A stretch of 64,000 nucleotides of DNA from JAJKIP01 sp037200685 (GCA_037200685.1 JBBCIG010000018.1:1-64000); one strand, 5' to 3'. Positions 17,284-26,853 are shown, counted from the first letter of the stretch. Translations and numbers: made by a program. The notes: generated from the sequence alone by a model not told the origin.

Positions 17284-18324
17284 TTATTTTACAACAGCAT
17301 TACACTCTTCAATAACCGGCGCACCCATACTCGCCGCATATTGCGCAACGCTATGCTGGTATCCCGCTTCTGCAAACCAGGAAGAAATATCATTCGTTAA
17401 ATTCTTGCCGGAAAGTTTTACTTTAATAATAGTGCCATCGCCATTTGTTTGTGTGAAGCTGGAAAAGCCGCTTGCCAGTTGCAATCCTGAAACGATAGTA
17501 CTCATTCCTTTGAAAACAGTACTCAATGGAACGCTCATATTATTATATCCTACGGTAATCTCCGCCGCTGATGGTGATGATGCATACAGTTTAGCAAGAC
17601 TTGCTATCGCGGATGTACACGGAAACTTTGGAACGATATCACCTTCGTTTTCTATTCTTATTGATTGCGGAAATTTTTCATTGAAATCTTTTGCAAATGC
17701 CGCATTACCCGCCGCCGGCGCCGCGAATGTGATTACATTCATATTCTTAGCCGGGTGATTTATTTCTTTCAGTTTAAATGAAAGATAAGATGCAAGAACT
17801 GTTGCAAGGTTACCACCAAGACTGTGCCCCGTGATGATAACAGGTGTTTCTTCTTTTACATTCTCCTGGAAAAAACCCAAGATATCTTTTCCCGAATCTT
17901 TATCTTTTAACTTAATAAGATTTTGAAAACCTCTGTATGAACCTGTCGATACTTTAGCATCAGAACCGGATGTTGTATAACTCCATTTATCCTGTGAAAC
18001 AATATTCAAGTCCTGGTATATCCAGTTTTCAAAAGCATCCCAACTGAATTCCATCAAGGATCCCCGTATGCTCAACACATATTTACTTCCATCAGAAGCG
18101 ATGAAGGCATGATTGCCATTTAGCGCAACAGCGTTCCATACCACTTTCCAGCCGGGTGTGTATTTATCCAGTTGCGGTTGAGGGTTATTGCAATAAGCGA
18201 TTTCTGAAAAAAGGCAGGCGTCGGCATTCGTGAAAGGTTTTTCAGCTTCCACCACTTTCTTTTGCTGCTCATCGCAGGAAAGAAAGAAAAAGATAGCAAC
18301 GATGGGTAATAATGCGTGTTTCAT
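17284..18324 (-). CDS. Class 3 lipase family lipoprotein
   Basis: About 346 residues from ATG 18324, chosen because it gives a lipoprotein signal (FFFLSC) directly; an upstream ATG at 18360 would add 12 residues before the signal. The nucleophile elbow GHSLGG (about residue 166) and preceding ETPVIIT strand mark an alpha/beta hydrolase of the Lipase_3 family. SIRGS earlier (about residue 92) fits the oxyanion region. The enzyme would hydrolyse ester bonds at the cell envelope. A likely catalytic Asp lies in NEGDIVPKFP and a His near the C-terminus (YQHSVAQYA). Substrate unknown. Confidence 0.82.
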   Translation of the reverse strand: MKHALLPIVAIFFFLSCDEQQKKVVEAEKPFTNADACLFSEIAYCNNPQPQLDKYTPGWKVVWNAVALNGNHAFIASDGSKYVLSIRGSLMEFSWDAFENWIYQDLNIVSQDKWSYTTSGSDAKVSTGSYRGFQNLIKLKDKDSGKDILGFFQENVKEETPVIITGHSLGGNLATVLASYLSFKLKEINHPAKNMNVITFAAPAAGNAAFAKDFNEKFPQSIRIENEGDIVPKFPCTSAIASLAKLYASSPSAAEITVGYNNMSVPLSTVFKGMSTIVSGLQLASGFSSFTQTNGDGTIIKVKLSGKNLTNDISSWFAEAGYQHSVAQYAASMGAPVIEECNAVVK

Positions 18325-18449
18325 AAGCAAATGGTTATCCCAAAAATAAAGCATTTGCATCGTGACCTTACCAATATGATATAGGATTTCTACCGGGAAA
18401 TTTCTATTGGCCTGTTATTTGTGAATTTTCAGCAGCCAAAGACCAATCT

Positions 18450-19451
18450 ATGAATGATACCAACCTGCCGCTGAAAATTTTTCGTTTCCTGCTGTTTGTA
18501 TTGGTATTCATCATGTATTTGTTTCTATTACCTGGCTGTAAAAAGAACCGGAACAGTTTTCCCGATCATCCCGCAACGAATCAAAACAATGAGGCCTGCA
18601 CTGCTGTAAAGGCAAATGCAGAGGGCATCAGCATTTTCCCGGCTGATAATCCATGGCGCATGGATATATCGGCCAGCGCTGTTGATCCGTACAGTACACA
18701 GATTGTTGCGGGATTTTCTTCCAATGTTATCAAAGCGGATTTTGGAAGCGGCCTGTGGCAGGGCGCACCTATCGGCATTCCATATGTCGTTGTTTGCGAC
18801 AATCAATCTAAAATTCCTGTTACGTTCACTGGCTATGGCGATGAAAGCGATCCCGGCCCTTATCCCCTTCCATTGACTTCGCCTATTGAAGGAAATGGCA
18901 GCGGTGATTCACATGTCATTGCGGTTGATATTGAAAATGGAATGTTGTATGAATTATTCAATGCGCATGTAAATGGCAATCATTGGGATGCTTCATCAGG
19001 CGCCATTTTTAATCTAAAATCAAATAACCTGCGAACGCTCGGATGGACATCTGCCGATGCGGCCGGCTTGCCGATTTTTCCCGGTCTTGTTCGTTACGAA
19101 GAAATACTGAAAGGAGAAATTGATCATCCTATTCGATTTACATTAAATTCTTCATTGGTGAAACCTGCTTATATCGCTCCTGCACGGCATAAAGTAAGTA
19201 GCGGCGGCGGTCAGTACTCATTACCTTTTGGGGCGAGGATACGTTTAAAAAACAGTGTGGACATCAGTGGATATTCCGCCACTAACCAAATCGTATTAAA
19301 AGCCATGAAAAAATACGGGTTAATCCTCGCTGATATTGGTAGTAACCTGTATATCAGCGGGGCGCCCGATGAAAGATGGAATAATGATGATTTACGGAAA
19401 CTGGGTCAATTGCATGGCCCGGATTTTGAAGTAGTAAAATTCAATAATTGA
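18450..19451 (+). CDS. Secreted lipoprotein of unknown function
   Basis: 333 residues. A hydrophobic signal ends in a lipobox (LFLLPGC, Cys about 30). The mature protein has many Gly/Pro turns and segments such as GDSHVIAVDIENGMLYELF, PIFPGLVRYEEILKGEIDHP and a C-terminal GLILADIGSNLYISGAPDER. Similar proteins are found in secreted, often multi-domain proteins of soil bacteria, but their function is not known to me. Divergently placed from the lipase gene, with 125 bp between the starts. No enzyme motif can be claimed. Confidence 0.72.
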   Translation: MNDTNLPLKIFRFLLFVLVFIMYLFLLPGCKKNRNSFPDHPATNQNNEACTAVKANAEGISIFPADNPWRMDISASAVDPYSTQIVAGFSSNVIKADFGSGLWQGAPIGIPYVVVCDNQSKIPVTFTGYGDESDPGPYPLPLTSPIEGNGSGDSHVIAVDIENGMLYELFNAHVNGNHWDASSGAIFNLKSNNLRTLGWTSADAAGLPIFPGLVRYEEILKGEIDHPIRFTLNSSLVKPAYIAPARHKVSSGGGQYSLPFGARIRLKNSVDISGYSATNQIVLKAMKKYGLILADIGSNLYISGAPDERWNNDDLRKLGQLHGPDFEVVKFNN

Positions 19452-19621
19452 TCATGCATACTCTAAGTCAACTATTTTTCACCGCAGTAAATGCCATCGT
19501 GCAATATTGCTATTATATCATCCTTCTTTTTACAAGATGATAGAATAATTGGCAATCTTTTCTGCAACTTATTATGCGTGTTAATGCATATAATTAGCTT
19601 CGTGCAACAAAATAATTCTTC

Positions 19622-20074
19622 TTATGGGTAAGGCACATCTTCCAGGTCCAGCACCTGGTGAATATGATGTTTTAAATGCTTAATATAATCCACCGCCAGC
19701 CATTGAATAGTATGCAGGTCATCCGTCCTGCTTTTTCTTTGTATAGCTTCTGCATCCGCGTTTTCAAGGATAGCGCAGATATGTAAATTCAATAAATACC
19801 AAAGGCTGATAAGGTCAGAAAGATTATATCGCTGGTAGTTGGTAATCGATACCCATTTATCCTGGTTATAGCTAATCTGCGGCTCATCCTCATATTGCGC
19901 CACGATAAACCGGCGGATATTATTCTGCGCAGAATCTACCAGGTGACCCAATATTTCTTTCTTGCTCCATTTCGCTGGAGAAGGTTTGCTGATCATTTCA
20001 TTTTCTGAAACAGACCGTAGGCTGAGTATGTGATCATTAATGGTGGCTTTCAATTCAGCAATTACTTGATGCAT
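19622..20074 (-). CDS. DinB-superfamily protein
   Basis: 150 residues, all-alpha. The four-helix pattern of DinB/YfiT proteins is visible: MHQVIAELKATINDH, PSPAKWSKKEILGHLVDSA with the first metal-ligand His (about residue 45), and YIKHLKHHIHQVL near the C-terminus with the other histidines. Members bind a divalent metal and include thiol transferases and stress-induced proteins; no specific reaction can be assigned. Cytoplasmic, no signal. The 170-bp gap before it holds only a weak 7-bp hairpin at 19518-19544. Confidence 0.8.
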   Translation of the reverse strand: MHQVIAELKATINDHILSLRSVSENEMISKPSPAKWSKKEILGHLVDSAQNNIRRFIVAQYEDEPQISYNQDKWVSITNYQRYNLSDLISLWYLLNLHICAILENADAEAIQRKSRTDDLHTIQWLAVDYIKHLKHHIHQVLDLEDVPYP

Positions 20075-20183
20075 AACTAAGTTATTTATTCAGTTATTCA
20101 ATAGTCCAAAAAACAGTATGTGTTGGGAAGGTTTAGTGGCCCGTGGCAGGAGGTGGTAGAATCTTGCTTGTTTTGCAAAAGTA

Positions 20184-20216
20184 AAACGCCGGCTTGAATA
20201 ACCGGCGTTTATTTTA
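20184..20216 (-). terminator. Terminator hairpin
   Basis: AAACGCCGG (20184-20192) pairs with CCGGCGTTT (20202-20210), followed by T/A-rich sequence on both sides. It follows the gene at 20236-20598 (minus strand). Confidence 0.8.
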
Positions 20217-20235
20217 AATAATTGATTTTTCTTTA

Positions 20236-20598
20236 TTAAGAAGCAGGCTTATTACTCATTTCTTTCTTTTTCTTCTCCATTATTTCCCTGTATTTGACCT
20301 GTTGCTCGGGAGTAAAGAACTCAAACAGCTTTATTTCTTTTTCTTTTTTCAGCGCCATTTTCCTTTCTTTTTGTACGTCTTTGTTTAACCCCGCATCTTG
20401 CGTAACAGCTTCTATTTTGTCATTATATTCTTTGCTGATCGCATCATATTTTATCGCCTGGTCATTATTCAACTTTAATTCTTCTTTTATTTTTTTCTCC
20501 CATTCTGTACGGTCTTTTTTGTAGTCTTTGTTTTCCTGTGCGACTGTCACCGCTGCTATCATCACAGTGGCAATCATTACTAACATTATTTTTTTCAT
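20236..20598 (-). CDS. Periplasmic Lys/Glu-rich helical protein (Spy-like)
   Basis: 120 residues. A signal peptide (ending VTVAQ) is followed by about 100 residues that are almost wholly charged helix, with KKIKEELKLNNDQAIKYDAI and a FFTPEQQVKYREIMEKK segment. The last resembles the LTPEQ repeat of Spy/CpxP periplasmic chaperones, which bind unfolded envelope proteins; the similarity is weak and the role is inferred only. High Lys content (over a quarter of residues) is notable. A single-gene unit bounded by a terminator. Confidence 0.7.
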   Translation of the reverse strand: MKKIMLVMIATVMIAAVTVAQENKDYKKDRTEWEKKIKEELKLNNDQAIKYDAISKEYNDKIEAVTQDAGLNKDVQKERKMALKKEKEIKLFEFFTPEQQVKYREIMEKKKKEMSNKPAS

Positions 20599-20767
20599 AA
20601 CGATAAATTTTAATAATTATTAAATTAAGTTATAGTAATCTGTGAAATGAGTTTGAATTATTATTATCAGAAATCAGCAAATTATTTGCTCATACTATTG
20701 CGGAAAAAATGGTGCCAACCACGAAATGGTGCATAACTTTCTTCCTTAAAATAGTTGTTAAAAAAAA

Positions 20768-21817
20768 TTATTCAACTGCAGTTATTGTAATACCGTCAGG
20801 AACTTTTCCTGTAGAAATATTACCAATGATCTTCCAGTTTTCCGTATTGATAACAATTATTTTATTCGCATTGGAGTTTGCAATAAAAACATAGTTTCCG
20901 TCGGGATAAAATGTGATACCGGCCAACCGGGGTGTATGCATTAATGATTTTTCAATCCAATTGGATTTGCCGGGAACAACGATTGTGTGAAGAAGTTTTT
21001 TGGTTTGTACATCAAAGACAAAAATATTCCCGCCGCTGGAATTCGCTACTATGCAATACTTGCCGCCAGGAGAAATTTTTAACCGCATGGGCTCCGCATC
21101 GGTTTTCAATGTTGCAAGTAATTTATAAGAAGGTACTTCAAGAATAGTAATTGTATTATCAATGCTATTCGATATCCAAACCTCTTTTCCATCAGGGGTT
21201 ACGTCAATGCCTACAGCTCCCTTACCGCAAATAATATTTTGTAATAATTTCCCTTTGTTAATATTAATAGCGCTGATGGAATTGGAAGCTGAATTAGCGA
21301 CGTATGCAATGCTGTCACCAGGGCTTAACGTAACCATATGCGATTGCTGTTGTTGCGTTGCGATTTTTTTCTCCATCTCACCGGTTAGTGCATTCACTTC
21401 GAGCAAAGAGTTATTTCCTTCAACAGCGACTAATACAGTATTGGTATGAGGAATGTTTGTAATTCCATGCGGCATCAGGTTATCGCCCAGTTCAATTATT
21501 CTTTCTATCGTATTCGTTTTTGTATTGATCACGGTCAGGCTATGGCCCCGCTTATTTTCATTTCCATAATTTGAAACGACAACCAACCCGTCACTGGCAA
21601 TGGCTGTTATTTCGTGTGGTTCCACATCAAGGGCCAGTTCAGCTTGCTGTTTTCCTTTTTCCATGTCAAAAATGGTTACCGAACCGCTGCCTTTATTAAC
21701 GACAGCCAGTTTTCCTTTTATAGTTATATTATACCCTTTTTGTTTAATATACAAGCCAACGATCAGCAACGAAATAACTCCCAATAAGAAAAAAAGTAAG
21801 AGGTATTTTTTACTCAT
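20768..21817 (-). CDS. YncE-like beta-propeller protein
   Basis: 349 residues. One N-terminal membrane helix (about 5-24) anchors it or acts as an uncleaved signal. The rest is a seven-bladed propeller built of repeating units of the form AVVNKGSGSVTIFD, VSNYGNENKRGHSLTVINT, AYVANSASNSISAININ and VFIANSNANKIIVINTEN, typical of the YncE/YVTN family. Such proteins bind DNA or ligands in the periplasm or on the surface; no ligand can be predicted. Blade spacing of about 42 residues is regular through the protein, so it is complete. Confidence 0.82.
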   Translation of the reverse strand: MSKKYLLLFFLLGVISLLIVGLYIKQKGYNITIKGKLAVVNKGSGSVTIFDMEKGKQQAELALDVEPHEITAIASDGLVVVSNYGNENKRGHSLTVINTKTNTIERIIELGDNLMPHGITNIPHTNTVLVAVEGNNSLLEVNALTGEMEKKIATQQQQSHMVTLSPGDSIAYVANSASNSISAININKGKLLQNIICGKGAVGIDVTPDGKEVWISNSIDNTITILEVPSYKLLATLKTDAEPMRLKISPGGKYCIVANSSGGNIFVFDVQTKKLLHTIVVPGKSNWIEKSLMHTPRLAGITFYPDGNYVFIANSNANKIIVINTENWKIIGNISTGKVPDGITITAVE

Positions 21818-22017
21818 TTATCGTAAAGAGTTTGAATGTGGAATCAATATTTGTGACTTTGTATGTCAAAATTGTAAATGTACAGGCATATAAAGTTAAA
21901 TATAGTAGCAAGATATTCGAGTTTTATTCATCATTAAACGATCTTTTAGGAATAGTCATAAGAAAATGTAAAATGGTATAGTTTATGAAATATAGCGTAG
22001 GATTAAAAATTTTCTCT

Positions 22018-22872
22018 ATGAATCGATTTAATTTATTTTTTTGTGTCTCTTTTTTTCTATTTATTTTCTGTGCATGTAACAACACTGATAAAAATAATAA
22101 GAACATTCAGCCGGGAAGGCCTGTTATTAACAGGATTAAACCCGGGAAAGATATTTCTTATATAAAAGTTTTTAAAAAACAATGGTCGCCGGATAGTATT
22201 CCGAAAAATGAGTGGCCCATTCTTTTCGCTGTTAACCGGGCGGATTCCGCCAATTTGCTAAAGATGGACAGCATTATACTTCCTTCGGATGCATCGGCTG
22301 ATCTGGCTTATTATCTTCCGTTTCCTTTTTCCGCTCCTTCTTTAAAAAACATTAAGAAAATTATCTTTTTTTCCTATCCTGCACAGGCATTCGGCGCTTA
22401 TGAATATGGTGAGCTGGTATACACCGGCCCCACAAATATGGGTCGAAAAGCTGATCCCACACCCACCGGTTTGTTTTTTACCAACTGGAAAGCGGAAAAA
22501 ACCACCAGCACATTCAATGATGAATGGGAACTGAAATGGAATTTTAATATCGAAAATCAAGAAGGTGTCGGCTGGCATGAATATGTAATGCCCGGTTATC
22601 CAGCTTCGCATTCCTGTTTGCGGTTATTGGAAAAAGATGCACGCTATCTTTATAATTGGGCGGATGAATGGGAACTGCAATCAAAGGACAGCGTAAAAGC
22701 AAAAGGCACACCGGTGATTGTATTCGGAGAGTATCCGTTTGATGGACAGAAACCGTGGTGGCAACTGATCGGCGATCCGCATACATTGGCTATTAGTGAA
22801 AATCAGGTAGAAGAATTAGCCAAACCTTATATCAATGAAATAATGAAAGAACAGGAAAATAGGAAAGAGTAA
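22018..22872 (+). CDS. L,D-transpeptidase family lipoprotein
   Basis: About 284 residues from ATG 22018, which starts directly at a lipoprotein signal (FLFIFCAC); an ATG at 21985 would add 11 residues. The YkuD catalytic motif is present as PASHSCLRLLEKDARYLY near residue 205, where the Cys is the nucleophile (family form SHGCxR; here Ser replaces Gly). FGAYEYGELVYTGP earlier fits the first part of the fold. Such enzymes form 3-3 cross-links in peptidoglycan or attach proteins to it. The enzyme would act on the periplasmic face. Function is likely but substrate unproven. Confidence 0.82.
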   Translation: MNRFNLFFCVSFFLFIFCACNNTDKNNKNIQPGRPVINRIKPGKDISYIKVFKKQWSPDSIPKNEWPILFAVNRADSANLLKMDSIILPSDASADLAYYLPFPFSAPSLKNIKKIIFFSYPAQAFGAYEYGELVYTGPTNMGRKADPTPTGLFFTNWKAEKTTSTFNDEWELKWNFNIENQEGVGWHEYVMPGYPASHSCLRLLEKDARYLYNWADEWELQSKDSVKAKGTPVIVFGEYPFDGQKPWWQLIGDPHTLAISENQVEELAKPYINEIMKEQENRKE

Positions 22873-22879
22873 TTTTTAT

Positions 22880-23160
22880 TAGCCCGGCTGCATTGCTATG
22901 CGCAGCATCCCGTGGACTATCATCTTCGTTGCGACGCTCCGTTCATCTTTCTGTTCTTTACTCAACACTTGCGTCGCAGTTTACCATGAGCGAAGTCGAA
23001 TGGTCGCACTCTTCATCTTCCTGTTCGCTATTCAGCATTTATGAAGTACCCGTTTATCTGCTTTCATTAAGCAAGGGCTGTGCGCTGTTCCCTTCCTTTA
23101 GGAGAGAGCTTGTCCCCGATGAAGTCGGGACTAGGTGAGGTTCTATTCAGCATTCTGAAA
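22880..23160 (+). repeat. Composite intergenic repeat, copy E (long form)
   Basis: Long plus-orientation copy. It opens with AGCCCGGCTGCATTGCTATG and an extra insert (CGCAGCATCCCGTGGAC) also seen in copy K. Core blocks GACGCTCCGTTCATCTTTCT, GCGTCGCAGTTTACCATGAG and GAAGTCGAATGGTCGCACTC follow. The tail has a TCCTTTAGGA module with a nested TCCCCGATGAAGTCGGGA hairpin (about 23113-23130). It fills the 356-bp gap. Confidence 0.8.
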
Positions 23161-23179
23161 TTTCTATAAACTATACGAC

Positions 23180-23218
23180 AATAATAAATGCCCCGGCTTA
23201 TACGGGGCATTTATTATT
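23180..23218. terminator. Strong bidirectional terminator
   Basis: A 16-bp perfect stem (23180-23195 with 23203-23218, core TGCCCCG/CGGGGCA) with A- and T-rich ends, between a repeat and the convergent gene at 23229. Confidence 0.85.
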
Positions 23219-23228
23219 AAGTTATGCT

Positions 23229-23822
23229 TTACATCTTTTTGAAAAGAAAAACATCTCCGTCTATATCAACTTTCAGGATTAGTTTTTCTGTACCTTTTTC
23301 CATCTCAACGAAATAAGTATCGGTATCATTAAATCGCTGATCGTACAGGTACATATCTATTGAATTTGCTTCATTGTCATCAAAAAGGATAACCCTGTTA
23401 ATTTCATAACCTTCGCTGCCGTATTTCTTAGCGATTGTTTTTTGGGCAGCCAAAGGAAGGTCGGTTATTTGTTGTGGTGCGACAGTGCCAACAAGATTTG
23501 ATTGTAAATCATAATAAGCGACGAAAGCCTGGTTATTCAACGTGTAAGAAATTTCATCAAAGTTTTTCCCCACTGAAAAACCGGGATTTTTTGCATCGGG
23601 AAAATCCCTATAGAATTTTTGCCTTGTCATGTAGCTGACCTCCGTTTGTTTTAAAGCCTTGTCTTCTTTACGGATGGTTTTTTCTTCAGCTTTGATTTCT
23701 TTCTTTTCCCGGCCCAGTTCTTTTTTATTATTACTTAAAGCTGCCGCTGTTTCTTGTGAGAAAGCGTTCGTAGCGATAATACATGAAAGAGCAATAGCCC
23801 CGGTTACTATTATTTTTTTCAT
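23229..23822 (-). CDS. Secreted protein, PepSY-like C-terminal region
   Basis: 197 residues. A signal peptide (ending TNAFSQ) is followed by a 35-residue highly charged helix (NNKKELGREKKEIKAEEKTI) and then an alpha/beta region. ITDLPLAAQKTIAKKYGSEG with strands NRVILFDDNEANSIDMYLY and TYFVEMEKGTEKLILKVDID resembles the PepSY-like/beta-lactamase-inhibitor-like fold common in secreted Bacteroidota proteins. Role unknown. Its charged N-terminal region recalls the neighbouring Lys-rich gene at 20.2 kb, but no duplication is visible. Confidence 0.7.
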   Translation of the reverse strand: MKKIIVTGAIALSCIIATNAFSQETAAALSNNKKELGREKKEIKAEEKTIRKEDKALKQTEVSYMTRQKFYRDFPDAKNPGFSVGKNFDEISYTLNNQAFVAYYDLQSNLVGTVAPQQITDLPLAAQKTIAKKYGSEGYEINRVILFDDNEANSIDMYLYDQRFNDTDTYFVEMEKGTEKLILKVDIDGDVFLFKKM

Positions 23823-23920
23823 AGTTGTAAATTTTTAAAATGATAAATATTTACTGTATGAGACGGCGAATGCAATAGAAAGATTGTTGCCGGGTGGTTA
23901 ATCGACGGTTAACGCCAGTG

Positions 23921-24994
23921 TTAAAGCTTTTGTGAATATTGCCAGGCGCCGCTCTTTTGTTGGGCGAATGACGGCTTCATTTTTAGAAAATGCTTTTCAA
24001 ATAAATGATAGCTCAAAAAACTGATGACGAGAGTTGCCAGCAGCATACCAGCATATACAGTTTTTGTATGCTGTTGTACCATGGAAGGAAAATAATACCA
24101 GGTCACATTAATAATGATCGAATTGAAAATATAAATTCCATAAGAATATTTTCCAAACCAGGTTAATAATTTCAGTGATAAAATATTCTTGACCCAATTA
24201 TTGGTAAATGAAAAGATCAGTAATGAGCCAAAGAAAAAAGCCAGTAAGGGATAACCAATTTGGATAAAATTTCCAGACCAGCCATTCCAGGGTTTTAATG
24301 CAATAAGCAACAAAAGAAAGGTTGCTGAAAATATAACGAATATGTAAGAAGCTTTTTTTAGCAGTTCCTCTTTATTAATTCTCATCAACACGGCAATGCC
24401 GGAACCTGTCAAAAGACCGTCCATCCGGGTAAGGGTGAATACGGTTGCAAATGGTGTTTCCGGATGATAAGTTCTTAAAGCAATACCAACAACTATCAAA
24501 AAGGATATTGCGCCCAGAATCTGCTTTGGTTTTAAAATAAATACCAGTAGTGGCCATACTAAATAAAACTGTTCTTCGATCGCTAGACTCCAAAAGTGTC
24601 CTAATGGAGTTGTAAAAAGTCCTTTTTGTACAAAGAGATGGTTTTGTGTATACGTCCAGAAATAAATTTGATAATCTCTGAACCAGGAAATAATGGATAA
24701 GTGAGGATATAAAAAGAAACAAACAACTAAAACGCCATAATACAGCGGAAAGATCCGGAGCATTCTGCGGAAAATGAAGATGCGGTAATAACCTTTTTTA
24801 TTTTTTGTATCGAGCAATATGCCCGTGATAAGAAAGCCAGATAGTACAAAAAAAAGATCAACCCCTGTCCAGCCTAACAGAAAATAATTGTTTAAGCTTG
24901 TGCCGCTGGTAAAATGCCGGGAAAGAACCAGTAAGATAGCCACGCCCCGCAGTCCATCAAGATGTTTAATATGATATGGGCCCGCTTCATTCAT
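23921..24994 (-). CDS. Acyltransferase 3 family membrane protein
   Basis: 357 residues with about ten membrane helices. The family signature is at the start: HLDGLRGVAILLVLSRHF (residues 10-27) with the catalytic-type His and Arg, then WTGVDLFFVLSGFLI, RRMLRIFPLYY and WSLAIEEQFYLVWPLL. Such proteins move acyl groups, usually acetyl, onto sugars of O-antigen, exopolysaccharide or peptidoglycan at the inner membrane. No SGNH domain is attached. The acceptor is unknown; no polysaccharide cluster is adjacent. Confidence 0.88.
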   Translation of the reverse strand: MNEAGPYHIKHLDGLRGVAILLVLSRHFTSGTSLNNYFLLGWTGVDLFFVLSGFLITGILLDTKNKKGYYRIFIFRRMLRIFPLYYGVLVVCFFLYPHLSIISWFRDYQIYFWTYTQNHLFVQKGLFTTPLGHFWSLAIEEQFYLVWPLLVFILKPKQILGAISFLIVVGIALRTYHPETPFATVFTLTRMDGLLTGSGIAVLMRINKEELLKKASYIFVIFSATFLLLLIALKPWNGWSGNFIQIGYPLLAFFFGSLLIFSFTNNWVKNILSLKLLTWFGKYSYGIYIFNSIIINVTWYYFPSMVQQHTKTVYAGMLLATLVISFLSYHLFEKHFLKMKPSFAQQKSGAWQYSQKL

Positions 24995-25095
24995 GACTAC
25001 CGAATAAAATTATGAAAAATGCGACGAATAAATTTTAAGATAATACGACAAGGCCATTTGTAATGAGTTCCGTATTAAATTAGCAGGATAAGATT

Positions 25096-25548
25096 ATGTA
25101 CACTAAACAACAAGTTTCTCTCATCCGTCAAAAATTCTGGACAGCATTCGGGCAATACATGCGGCCGGTGAAAGGCGCTGATGGCGAAACAATAAACTGG
25201 ATCAACTACCGTACCGGTATAAAGAATATTTATTTTCGGATGGAAGCAGATAATAAGGAAGCTTCTATCGCTATTGAAATAGATCATGCTGATCCGATAA
25301 CCCAGCAACAGTATTTTGGACAGTTAATTCAATTAAAAACAATCCTGGAAGAAGAAACGGGAGAAGAGTGGGAATGGGCAGCTCAACAGGAAAATGAACA
25401 AGGTAATCGCATCAGCAGGGTGAGCAAGTCAATATCGGGTGTAACTATTTTTAATGAAGCGGACTGGCCGGCCATCATTTCATTTTTGAAACCACGTATT
25501 ATGGCGCTGGACCGGTTTTGGGGATTGGTGAAAGAAACATTTCAGTGA
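25096..25548 (+). CDS. DUF4268 family protein
   Basis: 150 residues, no signal or membrane segment. It reads as a full-length DUF4268 domain: KFWTAFGQYMRP (about 12-23), INYRTGIKNIYFRMEAD, a Glu-rich central helix with EEETGEEWEWA, and a C-terminal helix FLKPRIMALDRFWGLVKE. DUF4268 is often found in proteins linked to restriction or nuclease systems, but single-domain copies like this have no known role. No such genes lie beside it. Confidence 0.78.
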   Translation: MYTKQQVSLIRQKFWTAFGQYMRPVKGADGETINWINYRTGIKNIYFRMEADNKEASIAIEIDHADPITQQQYFGQLIQLKTILEEETGEEWEWAAQQENEQGNRISRVSKSISGVTIFNEADWPAIISFLKPRIMALDRFWGLVKETFQ

Positions 25549-25557
25549 AAAGTGCTA

Positions 25558-26373
25558 TTAAAAATCAAGATTCAGACTCCAGAAAATAATAACGAGCAAA
25601 ATAAAACCGGAGACAAACGATATAAGCCCCGCCCATAGTAATAGCGCTACCACTTTCTGATCCGGGGCATTCCAGAAATATTTCCAGCAGAAAAAACCAT
25701 AGACAAGGGAAGATATTCCCAATGCCATCGATAGTGCAAATTTGACAACAAGAAAACCAGCAGAACCATGTAAGGCCTGTGGCGAAATAAAGTCTCCCAC
25801 GGCATAATATATAATACCCATAATCGGTAACAGGAAACCTGCAAACAGGCAGTACATTTTTATATACTCCCGCTTATCTTTTTTACCATATTTCCTGGAG
25901 GCGAAATAATAGAAAAGCTTAAGTGTGATCAAATAGCACCCTACCGCATATAGCAGGTACATTATTTCAACCAATACATCTTTCCATAAAGCCTGCTCAG
26001 AAATACGATTGCCTAACGTGATAAAAACAATCTTGCTTGCTGATAAAAGTGTATACAAGGCAACACTGTATTCCATAAATTTCATGGCAGATTCAAAAGC
26101 AATGACTTTGTGCAACTTGATCGTATTAGCAGCCGGCCGCGGAAAAATGGTAAAGAATATTTTTAAATAATGGCGGAAATTATCAATGTTTAAAAAGCTA
26201 GTAGCAAAGGAAAGAAATGGGTCTTTTATTGATTCCGCATCTTCTTTTAAGCTGGTGCCACAATGACTGCAAAAATTTCCCGGACTTAACTGGTGACATT
26301 TTGGGCACATGACAAGGGCCGGTGGTTGCGGTGGTGATGATAATGGAGGAGGTGGGGGTGGTGCTGCCGGCAT
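25558..26373 (-). CDS. Zinc-ribbon multi-pass membrane protein
   Basis: 271 residues. It opens with a Pro-rich stretch (MPAAPPPPPPLSSPPQPPAL), then a zinc ribbon CPKC...CSHCG (about 23-39). Five hydrophobic segments follow between about residues 100 and 268. Proteins with this order (zinc ribbon then Yip1-like membrane domain) are common and uncharacterised in Bacteroidota. The stop is only 10 bp from the convergent DUF4268 gene. No enzyme motif is visible. Confidence 0.72.
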   Translation of the reverse strand: MPAAPPPPPPLSSPPQPPALVMCPKCHQLSPGNFCSHCGTSLKEDAESIKDPFLSFATSFLNIDNFRHYLKIFFTIFPRPAANTIKLHKVIAFESAMKFMEYSVALYTLLSASKIVFITLGNRISEQALWKDVLVEIMYLLYAVGCYLITLKLFYYFASRKYGKKDKREYIKMYCLFAGFLLPIMGIIYYAVGDFISPQALHGSAGFLVVKFALSMALGISSLVYGFFCWKYFWNAPDQKVVALLLWAGLISFVSGFILLVIIFWSLNLDF

Positions 26374-26456
26374 AAATGATCGGAATCAATACAATTAAGG
26401 TAAGGAATTTTTTAATCATGAATAATAGGCAATGAGTTGTGAGCTGGGAGCAAACC

Positions 26457-26483
26457 CTTGGAGAGTTTTAAAAACTTTCCAAG
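26457..26483. repeat. CTTGGAGAGTTTT palindrome
   Basis: CTTGGA(G)AGTTT and AAACTTTCCAAG arms form an imperfect hairpin of about 12 bp directly upstream of repeat copy F. It has no T run and looks like a mobile palindrome rather than a terminator. Confidence 0.55.
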
Positions 26484-26494
26484 AGTTGTTGTAA

Positions 26495-26748
26495 ATGCTG
26501 CATGGAACCTCACCCTTTATCCCTCTCCACAAGTGGGGAGGGAAGCTGCACACAGTCCTTGCTAAATGAAAATACAGATAAATCACAGTGACTTCGAAAA
26601 TGCTGAATAGAATTACCGAACGATCAAGAGTGCGACCATTCGACTTCGCTCATGGTAAACTGCGACGCAATTGCTGAATAGAGAACAGGAAGATGAACGG
26701 AGCGTCGCAACAGACGATGATAGTAGCAATGGAGCCGGGTAAATGCAC
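26495..26748 (-). repeat. Composite intergenic repeat, copy F (long form)
   Basis: Long minus-orientation copy with the CCCTCTCCAC tail module (about 26521-26545), the GTCGCACTCTTGATCG variant of the core, GCGTCGCAGTTTACCATGAG, GACGCTCCGTTCATCTTCCT and the CGGCTCCATTGCTACTATCA end. With the palindrome at 26457 it accounts for most of the 480-bp gap before lepA. Confidence 0.8.
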
Positions 26749-26818
26749 TGCATCCTGCGGATAAAAAATTATATGGCGGAACAGAGTTTCGCCGTCCCTA
26801 AAACCGGCCTAAAAAGCT

Positions 26819-26826
26819 TACCTTTG
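26819..26826 (+). promoter_or_regulatory. -7 promoter element of lepA
   Basis: TACCTTTG fits TAnnTTTG and lies 28 bp before the lepA ATG. No convincing TTG -33 element is seen. Confidence 0.5.
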
Positions 26827-26853
26827 CCGCCTCGAAAACAGAGGCATTAGTAC

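Noticed and set aside
26198..26419. A frame with signal-like start (MIKKFLTLIVLIPIIYAG) overlapping the zinc-ribbon gene
   Set aside because: It is out of frame with the zinc ribbon and membrane domain, whose residues are clearly the coding ones; the frame then turns into low-complexity Ser/Thr.
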